Shown: positions 1-6,241, numbered from the stretch's first letter. The stretch is 11,014 nucleotides of DNA from Streptomyces sp. NRRL WC-3549 (GCF_000721935.1 NZ_KL585430.1:18016-29029), one strand, 5' to 3'. Made by a program: numbers and translations. Notes: generated by a model not told the origin, from the letters alone.

Positions 1-702
1 CGCCAGCCCGGTGCCGTCAGCCGTGACGATCGCTGGTGGCAGCGGAACACGGGTGTCGGCGTCCCGGCGCACGAGATGTGGACGGAGCCCTTCTACGCGG
101 TGTACCGCACGGCCGACGGCACGGTGGACGGGCTGGTCGCCTACCGTGCCGACGACCGCTGGGGTGACGCGAAGCAGCCGCTCAACAAGGCGACCGTGAC
201 CGGGCTGATCGCCGCGAGCCCGGCGGCGGAGCGCGCGTTGTGGCGCTTCCTGTGTTCGATCGACTGGATCACCGCCGTCCGCAGCGGCAACCGGGCGCCG
301 GACGACCTGCTCCCGTTCTTCCTGCCCGACCCCCGTGCCGCCCGGGTCGTCACCCACGCGGACTTCCTGTGGCTGCGCCTGCTGGACGTGCCGAGGGCGC
401 TGGAGGCCCGTACCTGGGGAGCGGAGGCGTCCCTGGTCCTGGAGGTTCGCGACGCGACGGGGCTGCCCCCGGGCCGTTTCCTGCTGGACGCCACCACGGC
501 GGGGGCCTCCTGCACACCGACCACCCGGAGCGCCGATCTCGCCCTGGACGTACGGGAACTGGGGACGCTCTACCTGGGTGACGAGTCCGTGGCGCGGCTC
601 GCCGCGCTCGGTCGGGCCGAGGAGCTGCGGCCGGGCGCGGCGGCGGTGGCGGACACGCTGTTCCGGACGCCGCGGCGGCCGTGGTGCCCGGACGTGTTCT
701 GA
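1..702 (+). CDS. Eis-like GNAT acetyltransferase, C-terminal part (5' end outside window)
   Basis: The frame is open from base 1 to the TGA at 700-702, giving 233 visible residues, so the gene is cut by the window edge and the ATG at 76 is internal. The visible part looks like the middle and C-terminal (SCP2-like) domains of Eis-type acetyltransferases. It shows an [14 protein letters not shown] strand, a block around [11 protein letters not shown], then [17 protein letters not shown], the D-LW-RL-DV-AL-R signature of this family, and an ordered ending CPDVF. In Eis the GNAT fold is followed by a second GNAT-like domain and an SCP domain, and the C-terminal carboxylate of the last Phe takes part in catalysis; the terminal Phe here fits that. 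Eis enzymes acetylate amines (aminoglycosides, lysines) in the cytoplasm, but the substrate here is unknown. The N-terminal acetyl-CoA site is not in view. A strong hairpin follows at 713-740. Confidence 0.85.
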   Translation, partial: RQPGAVSRDDRWWQRNTGVGVPAHEMWTEPFYAVYRTADGTVDGLVAYRADDRWGDAKQPLNKATVTGLIAASPAAERALWRFLCSIDWITAVRSGNRAPDDLLPFFLPDPRAARVVTHADFLWLRLLDVPRALEARTWGAEASLVLEVRDATGLPPGRFLLDATTAGASCTPTTRSADLALDVRELGTLYLGDESVARLAALGRAEELRPGAAAVADTLFRTPRRPWCPDVF

Positions 703-712
703 TCCCCGGCGC

Positions 713-740
713 GGCACCCGGCCCTGGGGGCTCGGGTGCC
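713..740 (+). terminator. Hairpin after the Eis-like gene, probable terminator
   Basis: GGCACCCGGCCC (713-724) pairs with GGGCTCGGGTGCC (728-740), giving a 12-bp stem with one bulged base and a three-base loop. It starts 11 bases after the stop codon. There is no T-run, which is common for actinobacterial terminators. Confidence 0.55.
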
Positions 741-746
741 TCCGGC

Positions 747-782
747 GCGGAAACCGTTTGACGGGCTGGCTACGGTTTCCGC
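747..782 (+). promoter_or_regulatory. 11-bp inverted repeat and leaderless-type promoter abutting the GNAT start
   Basis: GCGGAAACCGT (747-757) and ACGGTTTCCGC (772-782) are perfect inverted repeats separated by 14 bases. The right arm ends at the base before the ATG at 783. A TANNNT -10 box, TACGGT (771-776), lies exactly 6 bases before the ATG, and no Shine-Dalgarno sequence precedes it, so a leaderless transcript is likely. The spacer contains TTGACG (758-763), but it is too close to this -10 box to act as its -35. Because the repeat covers the -10 box, it could be an operator; this is inference. Confidence 0.5.
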
Positions 783-1253
783 ATGACGACCACGGTCCGC
801 CTGGCGGAGATCACCCCCGGCAACGTCGACGCGGCGATCGGGCTGAGAGTGCGCGCGGACCAGGAGCACCTGGTCGCACCGGTGGTGAAGTCCCTCGCCG
901 AGGCGTTCGCGTACGGCGACGCGGCCTGGCCCCGTCTCATCCTCGACGGTGATCGGCCGGTCGGTTTCCTCATGGCCTTCTTCGACGTCGACTTCGGCGG
1001 TGGCGACCCCGGCGCCGACCTGCGCTCCGGCCTGTGGCGCCTGAACATCGCGGCGGGCGAACAGGGGCGCGGCTACGGCACGTTCGCGGTCCGGTCCGTG
1101 GCAGCGGAGATCCGGTGCCGCGGAGGCACCCGTGTGACGACCACCTGGCACCCGGGCGACGACGGCCCGGAGAGGTTCTATCGGGGGCTAGGTTTCCGGC
1201 CCACCGGCGAGACGAGCGGTGACCAGCGCGTGGGGGTCCTGGAGCCGGCCTGA
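783..1253 (+). CDS. GNAT family N-acetyltransferase (small, BltD/PaiA-like)
   Basis: A 156-residue protein, the usual size for a single GNAT domain. It shows the fold in order: an N-terminal strand-helix part (VRLAEITPGNVDAAIGLRV), strands near 51-70 (LILDGDRPVGFLMAFFDVD), the acetyl-CoA pyrophosphate loop QGRGYG (94-99, matching Q/R-x-x-G-x-G/A) followed by a helix, and motif B with ERFYRGLGF (130-138), where the Tyr is the usual general acid. The overall pattern resembles spermine/spermidine-type acetyltransferases of the BltD/PaiA group, but the acceptor cannot be told from sequence. The ATG start is supported by the -10 box six bases upstream (leaderless) and by the absence of a better start. 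The stop codon lies within a 16-bp tandem duplication. Confidence 0.85.
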   Translation: MTTTVRLAEITPGNVDAAIGLRVRADQEHLVAPVVKSLAEAFAYGDAAWPRLILDGDRPVGFLMAFFDVDFGGGDPGADLRSGLWRLNIAAGEQGRGYGTFAVRSVAAEIRCRGGTRVTTTWHPGDDGPERFYRGLGFRPTGETSGDQRVGVLEPA

Positions 1254-1280
1254 GCCTCGCGCCGCCTGAGCCTCGCGCCG
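1249..1280 (+). repeat. Perfect 16-bp tandem duplication across the GNAT stop codon
   Basis: CCTGAGCCTCGCGCCG occurs twice in direct succession (1249-1264 and 1265-1280). The first copy holds the TGA stop of the GNAT gene at 1251-1253. The protein ends before any effect of the duplication, so it looks like a recent slippage or duplication in the 3' flank. The rest of the convergent gap up to 1383 holds no gene that I can support. Confidence 0.8.
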
Positions 1281-1383
1281 CCGGGGCCGAGCGCGTCCGA
1301 GCCGACGGGGGATGGCTATCGGCCGCGTGCTCCGCCCTGCCGCGTCGTGCCCCTGGCCCGGGAGAGCGTGCGGGCTGCCCGGA

Positions 1384-2250
1384 TCAGGCCGGGCCGGACC
1401 GCCGGGGGCGGGAGTTGTCCACCAGCCAGGTCAGGGCCGCGTCGGCGGAGTCGAGGACGGAGAGGTGCCCGTCGTCCGGGCTCAGCCGCAGCTCCGCGTC
1501 GGGGAGGCGGTGGGCGAGCCATCGGCTGTGCGAACTGGGGACGACCCGGTCCTGTCCGCCGTGCAGGAGGAGGACCGGCGCCGTGACCTGGGCGGGCGCG
1601 AAGCCCCAGGGGCCGACGTAGGCCAGGTCGTCGTCCACCGGCGCGCCCGGTCCGCTCGCCACGGCCGGTCCGACGACGTCACCGAACCACGCCCAGGTAC
1701 CGGAGAGCGCCTCGTGGTCGGCCGGGGTGAACATCTCCGGGTCGTACGCCGCGTTCGCCGCGTGGTCCTCCTTCGCGGCGCGGCCCCGGGCGGCGGCCCG
1801 CAGGGACGCGGTCCCGGAAGCGGACATGCCCGCGAACCAGTCGAGCCCCTCCGCGTCGAACGGGGCCGGCCCGGCCACACCGACCACGGCCAGAACCCGT
1901 TCGGGCAACAGCGCGCCGCAGGCCAGGGCGTGCGGGACGCCGCCGGAATGGCCCATGACGGCGAACCGGCCGACGCCCAGCGCGTCGGCGACCTGGGCCG
2001 CGTCGCCGGCCGCCGACGCGACGTCCCGGCCCGGGCGGGCGGTCGAACCGCCGTACCCGGGGCGGTCGTACGACACCCAGCGGATGCCGAGCCGGTCGGC
2101 GGCGGGGAAGAGGGGCGCGGGCGGGCTGCCGATGTTCGGGGTGCCGTGGTGCCAGAAGACGGTGAGGCGGTGGCGGGACCCCGGCTCCCCGGTGTCGTAC
2201 ATCCGCACCCTGCGGCCGTCGGCCAGTTCCGCTTCCGTCTCCGTGACCAC
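1384..2250 (-). CDS. Alpha/beta hydrolase 1 (GHSGG type)
   Basis: With the GTG at 2250 as start, the protein has 288 residues. It is a complete alpha/beta hydrolase: oxyanion-hole motif HHGTP (34-38), strand and DRPGYGGS turn (62-69), nucleophile elbow GHSGG (Ser102), acid Asp234 in HGGQDRVVP, and His262 in DDGHLSVL. A cap region lies between about 130 and 210. It is probably a cytoplasmic esterase or C-C/peptide hydrolase; the substrate is unknown. The frame stays open up to 2349, but residues translated from there do not look like the fold. The GTGs at 2253 and 2250 follow a G-rich GGGGGG tract, so 2250 (or 2253) is preferred. It is the last of three hydrolase genes on the minus strand. A TAGGTT box about 40 bases upstream could be its own -10. 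Confidence 0.85.
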   Translation of the reverse strand: MVTETEAELADGRRVRMYDTGEPGSRHRLTVFWHHGTPNIGSPPAPLFPAADRLGIRWVSYDRPGYGGSTARPGRDVASAAGDAAQVADALGVGRFAVMGHSGGVPHALACGALLPERVLAVVGVAGPAPFDAEGLDWFAGMSASGTASLRAAARGRAAKEDHAANAAYDPEMFTPADHEALSGTWAWFGDVVGPAVASGPGAPVDDDLAYVGPWGFAPAQVTAPVLLLHGGQDRVVPSSHSRWLAHRLPDAELRLSPDDGHLSVLDSADAALTWLVDNSRPRRSGPA

Positions 2251-2349
2251 CACTGCCCCCCACGTCCGTCCCGGCGCTCCATCACCGCAGAGGCAACCTA
2301 CAGCGGGCTCGCCACAGCCGGCCCTGAGCCGCGCACCCTGAGGCGGCAA

Positions 2350-2367
2350 CCGCCGGGCGCCTGGCGG
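2350..2367 (-). terminator. Short GC hairpin after hydrolase 2, possible terminator
   Basis: CCGCC (2350-2354) and GGCGG (2363-2367) form an inverted repeat starting three bases after the stop of hydrolase 2. GGCGG at 2342-2346 can pair with the same CCGCC block, giving two mutually exclusive stems. There is no T-run, so this is only a weak terminator candidate. Confidence 0.3.
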
Positions 2368-2370
2368 GTG

Positions 2371-3225
2371 TCAGAGTGCCGCGAGGTCCGCGAGCAGCTC
2401 GGCGGCGGGCTTCGGGTGGACGAGCCAGCGCAGGTGGCTCCCTTCGAGGGTCCGGACGTCGAAGGGGTTGTCCGGGGTGAGCGCGTCCGCTTCACGGATC
2501 ATGCGGTCCTGCACGGCGGGCGGAAGGCTGGCGTCGGCTGCCAGGCGCACATAGGTCCTGGGTATCCGGCCCCAGGTCGTGGCCTGCGCCCGGTCGGCGG
2601 CTGTGCCGGCGTCGAGGTTCTCGTCGGGCTGGAAGGTGTTCAGGAAGGTCAGGAACTCGTCATCGCTGAGGTCGGCGGCGAACGCCCGCTTGAACGCGGC
2701 CAGTGCCGTCGGGTCGGCGGTGCGGAAGTTGGTCCGGAGCAGGCGGAGTTCGGCCGGGTTCCCGACGAGTGTGGCGGCGAAGGCCCCCGCGTCGACGTCC
2801 GCCATCTCCGGCTGGGTGTAGTAGTCACCCACGTTCAGGTCGACGGGGCACCAGGCGGAGACGTAGACGATCCGGTCGATCAGCTCGGGCCGGGCGTTGG
2901 CGACGGCGGTGGCCGTGGCGCCGCCCCTGCTGTGGGCGACGAGGACGGTGGGCCCGTTCCTCCGGGCCCGTTCGAGGACGTCGATCACGCGGGCGGCGTT
3001 GTCCGCGAGGGTGACTCCCTTGATGCTCCCCGGTTCCGTGGCGAGTGTGCCGAGGTCCTGGGGAGCCTGGTAGGACGCGGGGAAGGTGGCCTCGAATCCG
3101 TGCCCGGGAAGGTCGACCGCGGCGGAGCGGTGTCCGAGCAGGGCGAGTTCGGCCTGTAGCGGCGCGAACGAGAACGAGTTGGCGAAGGCCCCGTGGACCA
3201 GGACGAAGGTCGGAAGATTCTGCAT
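2371..3225 (-). CDS. Alpha/beta hydrolase 2 (AHSRGG type, salicylate esterase-like)
   Basis: A 284-residue protein of the compact alpha/beta hydrolase group related to plant MES-type methyl esterases and many bacterial 'alpha/beta fold hydrolases'. The first strand starts at residue 6 and runs into HGAF (11-14, oxyanion hole). Then come DLPGHG (38-43), the nucleophile elbow AHSRGG (Ser99), a helical cap around 130-215, a probable acid Asp231 in LAADASLPPAVQDRM, and His264 in EGSHLRW. All three catalytic residues are therefore present. There is no signal peptide. The ATG at 3225 has a GGAGG eight bases upstream, which fixes the start. It lies 157 bases downstream of hydrolase 3 and 120 upstream of hydrolase 1, so the three may be transcribed separately. 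The natural substrate is unknown. Confidence 0.87.
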   Translation of the reverse strand: MQNLPTFVLVHGAFANSFSFAPLQAELALLGHRSAAVDLPGHGFEATFPASYQAPQDLGTLATEPGSIKGVTLADNAARVIDVLERARRNGPTVLVAHSRGGATATAVANARPELIDRIVYVSAWCPVDLNVGDYYTQPEMADVDAGAFAATLVGNPAELRLLRTNFRTADPTALAAFKRAFAADLSDDEFLTFLNTFQPDENLDAGTAADRAQATTWGRIPRTYVRLAADASLPPAVQDRMIREADALTPDNPFDVRTLEGSHLRWLVHPKPAAELLADLAAL

Positions 3226-3356
3226 GCCTCAGCCTCCAACAGGACGGTTTCCAGGGCAAGATCCAGCTTCCGGAGGGCTTCGGCCGTGCTCGGGGCGGGA
3301 CCGCGGCGATCGGAGCCGAGCCCGACCCGCGGACGGGGGCCGCCGGACAGGGGCCG

Positions 3357-3376
3357 CACCGGCGGAGGTCCCGGTG
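3357..3376 (-). terminator. Short inverted repeat after hydrolase 3, possible terminator
   Basis: CACCGG (3357-3362) and CCGGTG (3371-3376) form a 6-bp stem with an 8-base loop, starting five bases past the stop codon of hydrolase 3. There is no T-run. The rest of the gap to 3226 holds only the GGAGG ribosome binding site of hydrolase 2 and no gene that I can support. Confidence 0.3.
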
Positions 3377-3381
3377 TGCCT

Positions 3382-4185
3382 CTAGGCAGGCAGCCCGGCG
3401 AGGAAGCGGGCGATCAGGCCGTACGCGAGGTCGGGTCGCTCCAGGTGCAGGTCATGACGGGTCCCGCGAACGCTGACGGACAGGGTCGGGACGCGGCGGC
3501 GCATCAGCTCGTCCACGCGTGCAGGCGAGAGGAAGCTCGACTGGGCCAGCATGAGCAGCGTGGGGCAGGTGACGCGTTCCCACTCGTGCGCGAAGGAGTG
3601 CCGGGCGGCGTCCGCCACGGACCGGACCAGCACGTCCCTGTCGAAGCGGGGCCACCACTGCCCACCGCGTTCCTCCAGGCCGTCCGCCCAGCCCCTGCCG
3701 ATGGCTCCGCCGCCGAAGAAGCGAACCGCGGCGTCGCGCGAGGGGAAGGGGACGGGCCATGAGTCGAACCACCGGCTGACCTGAGCCGGCCATGCGGGGT
3801 CAGGAACGCCCACGTCGGCTTCGATGACCACCAGCGCGCGGATCAGCTCAGGATGCCTCGCGGCGGCCAGGATGGCCGCTTGCCCGCCCATCGACTGTCC
3901 GACGAGGACCACGCGCCCCAGACCCAACCGGTCCGCCACGGCGACGACGTCGTCGACGAAGGCGTCCCTGGAGACGTCGGACGGGAAGCGGTCGCTGGCG
4001 CCCTGACCGCGTTGGTCGAGCGCGACCACCCGGTACGCCGAACTCAGGGGGCCCGCCAGGGCGTCCCACTCACCCGCGTGGCCGGCCAGCCCGTGCAACA
4101 TCACCAGCGCCGGCCCGTCTCCGCCCCAGTCCCGGCATACGAGCCGCACGCCCTTCCGCTCCACCACCCGCTCGGCCCACGTCAC
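3382..4185 (-). CDS. Alpha/beta hydrolase 3 (GQSMGG type, altered acid position)
   Basis: A 267-residue alpha/beta hydrolase. It has the HGLAG oxyanion loop (31-35), DQRGQGASD (57-65), the nucleophile elbow GQSMGG (Ser98), and His244 in GTRHDLHLE. After the strand LLML (210-213), where most relatives have G-x-D-x-x-x-P with the catalytic Asp, this protein reads AQSSFLSP (214-221), with Ser where Asp is expected. Asp124 in EADVG, after strand 6, might take over, as in some hydrolases where the acid sits there. The GTG start at 4185 has no Shine-Dalgarno sequence, but a TAGGGT -10 box lies six bases upstream, which suggests a leaderless mRNA. It is divergent from the VOC gene. The substrate is unknown; it resembles the general peroxidase/esterase branch. 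Confidence 0.85.
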   Translation of the reverse strand: MTWAERVVERKGVRLVCRDWGGDGPALVMLHGLAGHAGEWDALAGPLSSAYRVVALDQRGQGASDRFPSDVSRDAFVDDVVAVADRLGLGRVVLVGQSMGGQAAILAAARHPELIRALVVIEADVGVPDPAWPAQVSRWFDSWPVPFPSRDAAVRFFGGGAIGRGWADGLEERGGQWWPRFDRDVLVRSVADAARHSFAHEWERVTCPTLLMLAQSSFLSPARVDELMRRRVPTLSVSVRGTRHDLHLERPDLAYGLIARFLAGLPA

Positions 4186-4191
4186 CGCGGC

Positions 4192-4218
4192 ACCCTAGCG
4201 CGCGGGGCCCTCCCCGCG
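4192..4218 (-). promoter_or_regulatory. Leaderless-type promoter of hydrolase 3 with adjacent palindrome
   Basis: On the minus strand, TAGGGT (4197-4192) is followed by GCCGCG and then the GTG start at 4185, a 6-base spacing typical of leaderless actinobacterial genes. Just upstream, CGCGGGG (4201-4207) and CCCCGCG (4212-4218) are perfect inverted repeats with a four-base centre, lying in the spacer and -35 region. No good -35 hexamer is visible. Confidence 0.4.
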
Positions 4219-4268
4219 TGTCCTGTCCCGGTATTCGTTGGCATGCTGCGGCCCTGACCTGCTGTGCT

Positions 4269-4315
4269 TACGGTTGAGTGGAACGAAGGCGCTCTCCCCG
4301 TCCCGCTCAACGGTA
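4269..4315. promoter_or_regulatory. Imperfect inverted repeat upstream of the VOC gene
   Basis: TACGGTTGAGTGG (4269-4281) and CCGCTCAACGGTA (4303-4315) pair at 11 of 13 positions across a 21-base gap. The region lies between the divergent hydrolase 3 and VOC genes. It could be an operator or a 5' UTR hairpin; I see no convincing -35/-10 pair for the VOC gene. Confidence 0.3.
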
Positions 4316-4368
4316 GGCAGCCGCCTCTATGGCGTGCACGGAAGTCCACTGATCGGCTCGGAGGTCTC

Positions 4369-4740
4369 ATGTCCCTGCAGATGGAACTGGTCGCGATAAC
4401 ACTCGATTGCCCTGATCCGCTGGCTCTGGCGGCGTTCTATCAGCAGGCCACCGGCTTTGAACCACACCCGAAGTCGGACGCCGAGTTCGCCGGTCTCAAC
4501 CGTGAGGACGGACTCTTCATCGGTTTTCAGCGGGTCGAGGACTACCGGGCTCCGAGTTGGCCTGACCAGATCGTTCCCCAGCAGCTTCACATCTGCTTCA
4601 AGGTCGCGGAGAGCCTGGACGAGGCTGAGGCGCGGCTGCTGGAACTGGGTGCCGGCAAGCCGGATCACCAGCCGCATGGGGACAAAGCGCGAGTCCTCAC
4701 GGATCCGGCCGGACATCCCTTCTGCATCGTCACGCGCTGA
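4369..4740 (+). CDS. VOC family protein (glyoxalase-like domain)
   Basis: A 123-residue protein with two beta-alpha-beta-beta-beta modules typical of the VOC superfamily (Glyoxalase_6-like). The first module starts VAITLDCPDPLALAAFYQ (8-25) and runs to LFIGFQRV (49-56). The second starts QLHICFKV (72-79) with a helix SLDEAEARLLELGA and ends VLTDPAGHPFCIVTR (109-123). The ATG at 4369 is chosen because GGAGG (4360-4364) sits four bases upstream; the frame is open further upstream, but those residues are not family-like. Members include glyoxalases, dioxygenases and antibiotic-binding proteins. Only some of the metal ligands can be guessed (His74 and perhaps Glu or His elsewhere), so the activity is unknown. 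The codons ATA and ACA near 4396 are rare in such genomes, giving a slightly less GC-biased stretch than the neighbours. Confidence 0.85.
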   Translation: MSLQMELVAITLDCPDPLALAAFYQQATGFEPHPKSDAEFAGLNREDGLFIGFQRVEDYRAPSWPDQIVPQQLHICFKVAESLDEAEARLLELGAGKPDHQPHGDKARVLTDPAGHPFCIVTR

Positions 4741-4789
4741 TTGCCGGGTTCACGAGGGCGTCGTCCTGTCTGGGCCTGAGTGGCCACGG

Positions 4790-4805
4790 CTGCCTACCCA
4801 GGCAG
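4790..4805 (+). terminator. Hairpin after the VOC gene, possible terminator
   Basis: CTGCCT (4790-4795) and AGGCAG (4800-4805) form a perfect 6-bp stem with a four-base loop about 50 bases after the VOC stop codon. There is no T-run. Confidence 0.35.
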
Positions 4806-4895
4806 GTGACCGTCTCCGTGCCGGCCACCTCCTACCAGCCTCGGTGACCACGAACGGGCGGATGGGCCTGCCGAACCGACGAACCAATGGGCGCG

Positions 4896-4934
4896 CCTTG
4901 CGTCCCACCTCCCTGGCAACTCGCGCAAGGTGGG
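4896..4934 (-). terminator. Pair of overlapping inverted repeats after the membrane protein gene
   Basis: CCTTGCG (4896-4902) matches CGCAAGG (4924-4930), and CCCACCT (4904-4910) matches AGGTGGG (4928-4934). The right arms overlap, so only one stem can form at a time. The structure lies about 30 bases past the stop of the membrane protein gene on the minus strand and may end its transcript. Otherwise the 222-base gap 4741-4962 holds no gene that I can support. Confidence 0.35.
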
Positions 4935-4962
4935 GCTGAGTGAGCGCTTGACCTGGGACGCC

Positions 4963-5424
4963 TCAGTTCGAGCCGCACGGGGGCGGGTCGGACGTCTCGC
5001 TCGATTCCGAGGTGGCGCGCTGAGGGTCCGAGGCCGTCTGCGTAGGGGCGGCGGCGACCAGCAGCGCGGCGAACACGAGGGGGGCGGCCGTCTGGTACCC
5101 CATCCAGACTTCGCCCCCGGCACCGCTGCCCTGGCGCGCCATCAAGAAGCCGATCAGGGCCGTCAGGACCCAGCCGCTGTCGTAGGCGATCATGAACTGC
5201 GTGTAGGTGCGCATCGACCGGCTGCGCGTGTATCCGATTTCGACACCGCCGCCGATCAGCAGGGCCACGCCCGAGGCCACCATCAGCCAGACCGGCGTGC
5301 CGAGTAACCGGCCGACTGGGGCCGCGCCGGCGATGTAGACAGCGGCGAGCAACACCTTGAAGGCGCCGTCGGCGATGGCGCCCACCGTCTGGCGGGTCAC
5401 CCGCGGTGCCACGGCCTGGGCCAT
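4963..5424 (-). CDS. Small four-helix membrane protein divergent from a TetR gene (TTA codon)
   Basis: A 153-residue protein with four hydrophobic segments, roughly residues 24-41, 44-62, 74-94 and 107-126, and a short hydrophilic Ser/Thr/Pro-rich tail. I do not recognise the family. Conserved-looking polar residues sit around GGGVEIGYTRSRSMRTY between helices 2 and 3. The ATG at 5424 has a strong GAGGAGGA site five bases upstream. Codon 40 (bases 5305-5307) is TTA, the rare leucine codon read by the bldA tRNA in streptomycetes and otherwise absent from the genes here, so translation may be tied to development. The gene is divergent from the TetR regulator with only 63 bases between them, which makes it the likely target of that repressor. 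It could be a small efflux-type or stress membrane protein; no function can be assigned. Confidence 0.75.
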   Translation of the reverse strand: MAQAVAPRVTRQTVGAIADGAFKVLLAAVYIAGAAPVGRLLGTPVWLMVASGVALLIGGGVEIGYTRSRSMRTYTQFMIAYDSGWVLTALIGFLMARQGSGAGGEVWMGYQTAAPLVFAALLVAAAPTQTASDPQRATSESSETSDPPPCGSN

Positions 5425-5452
5425 GAGCGTCCTCCTCGAAGCTCGTCCCGAC

Positions 5453-5488
5453 TAGTTTCGTAACGAGATTACGGCAATAATCAAACTA
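5453..5488. promoter_or_regulatory. Nested inverted repeat, candidate TetR operator in the shared promoter
   Basis: CGTAA (5459-5463) and TTACG (5469-5473) form an inverted repeat with a 5-base centre. Outside it, TAGTTT (5453-5458) and AAACTA (5483-5488) form a second pair. This is the only AT-rich patch between the divergent membrane protein and TetR genes, and the size fits a TetR dimer site. Binding is inferred from position and symmetry. Confidence 0.5.
5476..5487 (+). promoter_or_regulatory. -10 box for a leaderless TetR transcript
   Basis: AATAAT (5476-5481) matches the TATAAT consensus at five of six bases and ends six bases before the TetR ATG at 5488. No Shine-Dalgarno sequence precedes that ATG, so transcription may start at the A of the start codon. 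The -35 region is weak (TAGTTT at the 17-bp position). Confidence 0.4.
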
Positions 5489-6117
5489 TGAGAATGACGA
5501 GGGCGGAGGCCAAGGAGCGCAACCGCCGCGCCCTGCTGGATGCCGCGTTCGAGGTCGTTTCCCGGGACGGATACAAGGCCAGGCTTGATGAGATCGCCGA
5601 ACGCGCCGACCTGACCACCGGCGCCGTCTACTCACTGTTCGGAAGCAAGAACGGCCTGGTGGTCGCCTTGGCCGCCGACTGCCTGCGGCCGTACTACGAG
5701 GAGATCGAGCAGGCGGTTCCCGCCGGACTCGATCTGCTGGAAGCGGTCGACGCCTTCGCCCGGTACTACCGACGCGGTTGCGACGCCCCGGACGCGCTGT
5801 CCGGCCTGTCGCTTCAGATCACCTTGCTGGGCATGGCCCTGCACGACCCAGAGCTGGGGGCCCGGCTCGCCGCGTCCATCCGGTCGCAGGAGAGGCATCT
5901 GGTCGCGCTGTTCACCGGAAGGCCGCACGACGGAGGCGTCGTGACGCCGCAACAGGCGCAGCGCCTGACCACGGCGCTCAGGGCACTGTTCGTCGGCCTC
6001 GGCCAGGGCGTCCCTCTCGGTCTCGCCCCTGACGCCGACGAGCGGTACTTCGCCGACACCGCCCGGGCGCTGGCATCCGGGATGGTGCTCATCGACCACG
6101 ATGCGGGCGCTTCGTGA
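5488..6117 (+). CDS. TetR family transcriptional regulator
   Basis: A 209-residue protein, the normal TetR length. The N-terminal DNA-binding domain is clear: an AEAKERNRRALLDAAFEVVSRDG helix (6-28), then the helix-turn-helix LDEIAERADLTTGAVYSLFGSK (33-54), which carries the family pattern T-x-G-A-V-Y-x-x-F-x-S-K. The remaining all-helical part (about 65-209) would be the ligand-binding and dimer domain, with no recognisable ligand type. It is transcribed away from the membrane protein gene, and a nested inverted repeat lies in the 63 bases between them, the usual arrangement of a repressor that controls both itself and its neighbour. The first ATG has no ribosome binding site but has a -10 box six bases upstream (leaderless); an ATG two codons later is the alternative start. 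Confidence 0.88.
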   Translation: MRMTRAEAKERNRRALLDAAFEVVSRDGYKARLDEIAERADLTTGAVYSLFGSKNGLVVALAADCLRPYYEEIEQAVPAGLDLLEAVDAFARYYRRGCDAPDALSGLSLQITLLGMALHDPELGARLAASIRSQERHLVALFTGRPHDGGVVTPQQAQRLTTALRALFVGLGQGVPLGLAPDADERYFADTARALASGMVLIDHDAGAS

Positions 6118-6195
6118 GGGGCGGCCCGGATGAGGCGTCTTCGCGCATGCCCTCGTGAGTCACCACGCTTCGTGAACGTGGCAGCCGGGAGTGAG

Positions 6196-6234
6196 GTGAC
6201 GGGAGCCGTGCGTCACACAGGGGCCGGACGTGAC
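6196..6234. promoter_or_regulatory. Cluster of GTGAC/GTCAC elements upstream of the XRE gene
   Basis: GTGAC (6196-6200), GTCAC (6212-6216) and GTGAC (6230-6234) lie in the 179-base gap between the TetR and XRE genes. The first two form an inverted repeat with an 11-base gap. GTCACACAGGGG (6212-6223) recurs exactly at 10709-10720 upstream of the NlpC/P60 gene. It fits 9 of the 11 fixed positions of the BldD-type consensus as I remember it. The regulator is not known. Confidence 0.3.
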
Positions 6235-6241
6235 CGCGAAC

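Noticed and set aside
1312..3159. 615-residue plus-strand reading frame opposite hydrolases 1 and 2
   Set aside because: It is antisense to two genes with complete catalytic motifs, has a Gly/Arg/Val-rich composition with no domain, and is a typical long antisense frame in very GC-rich DNA.
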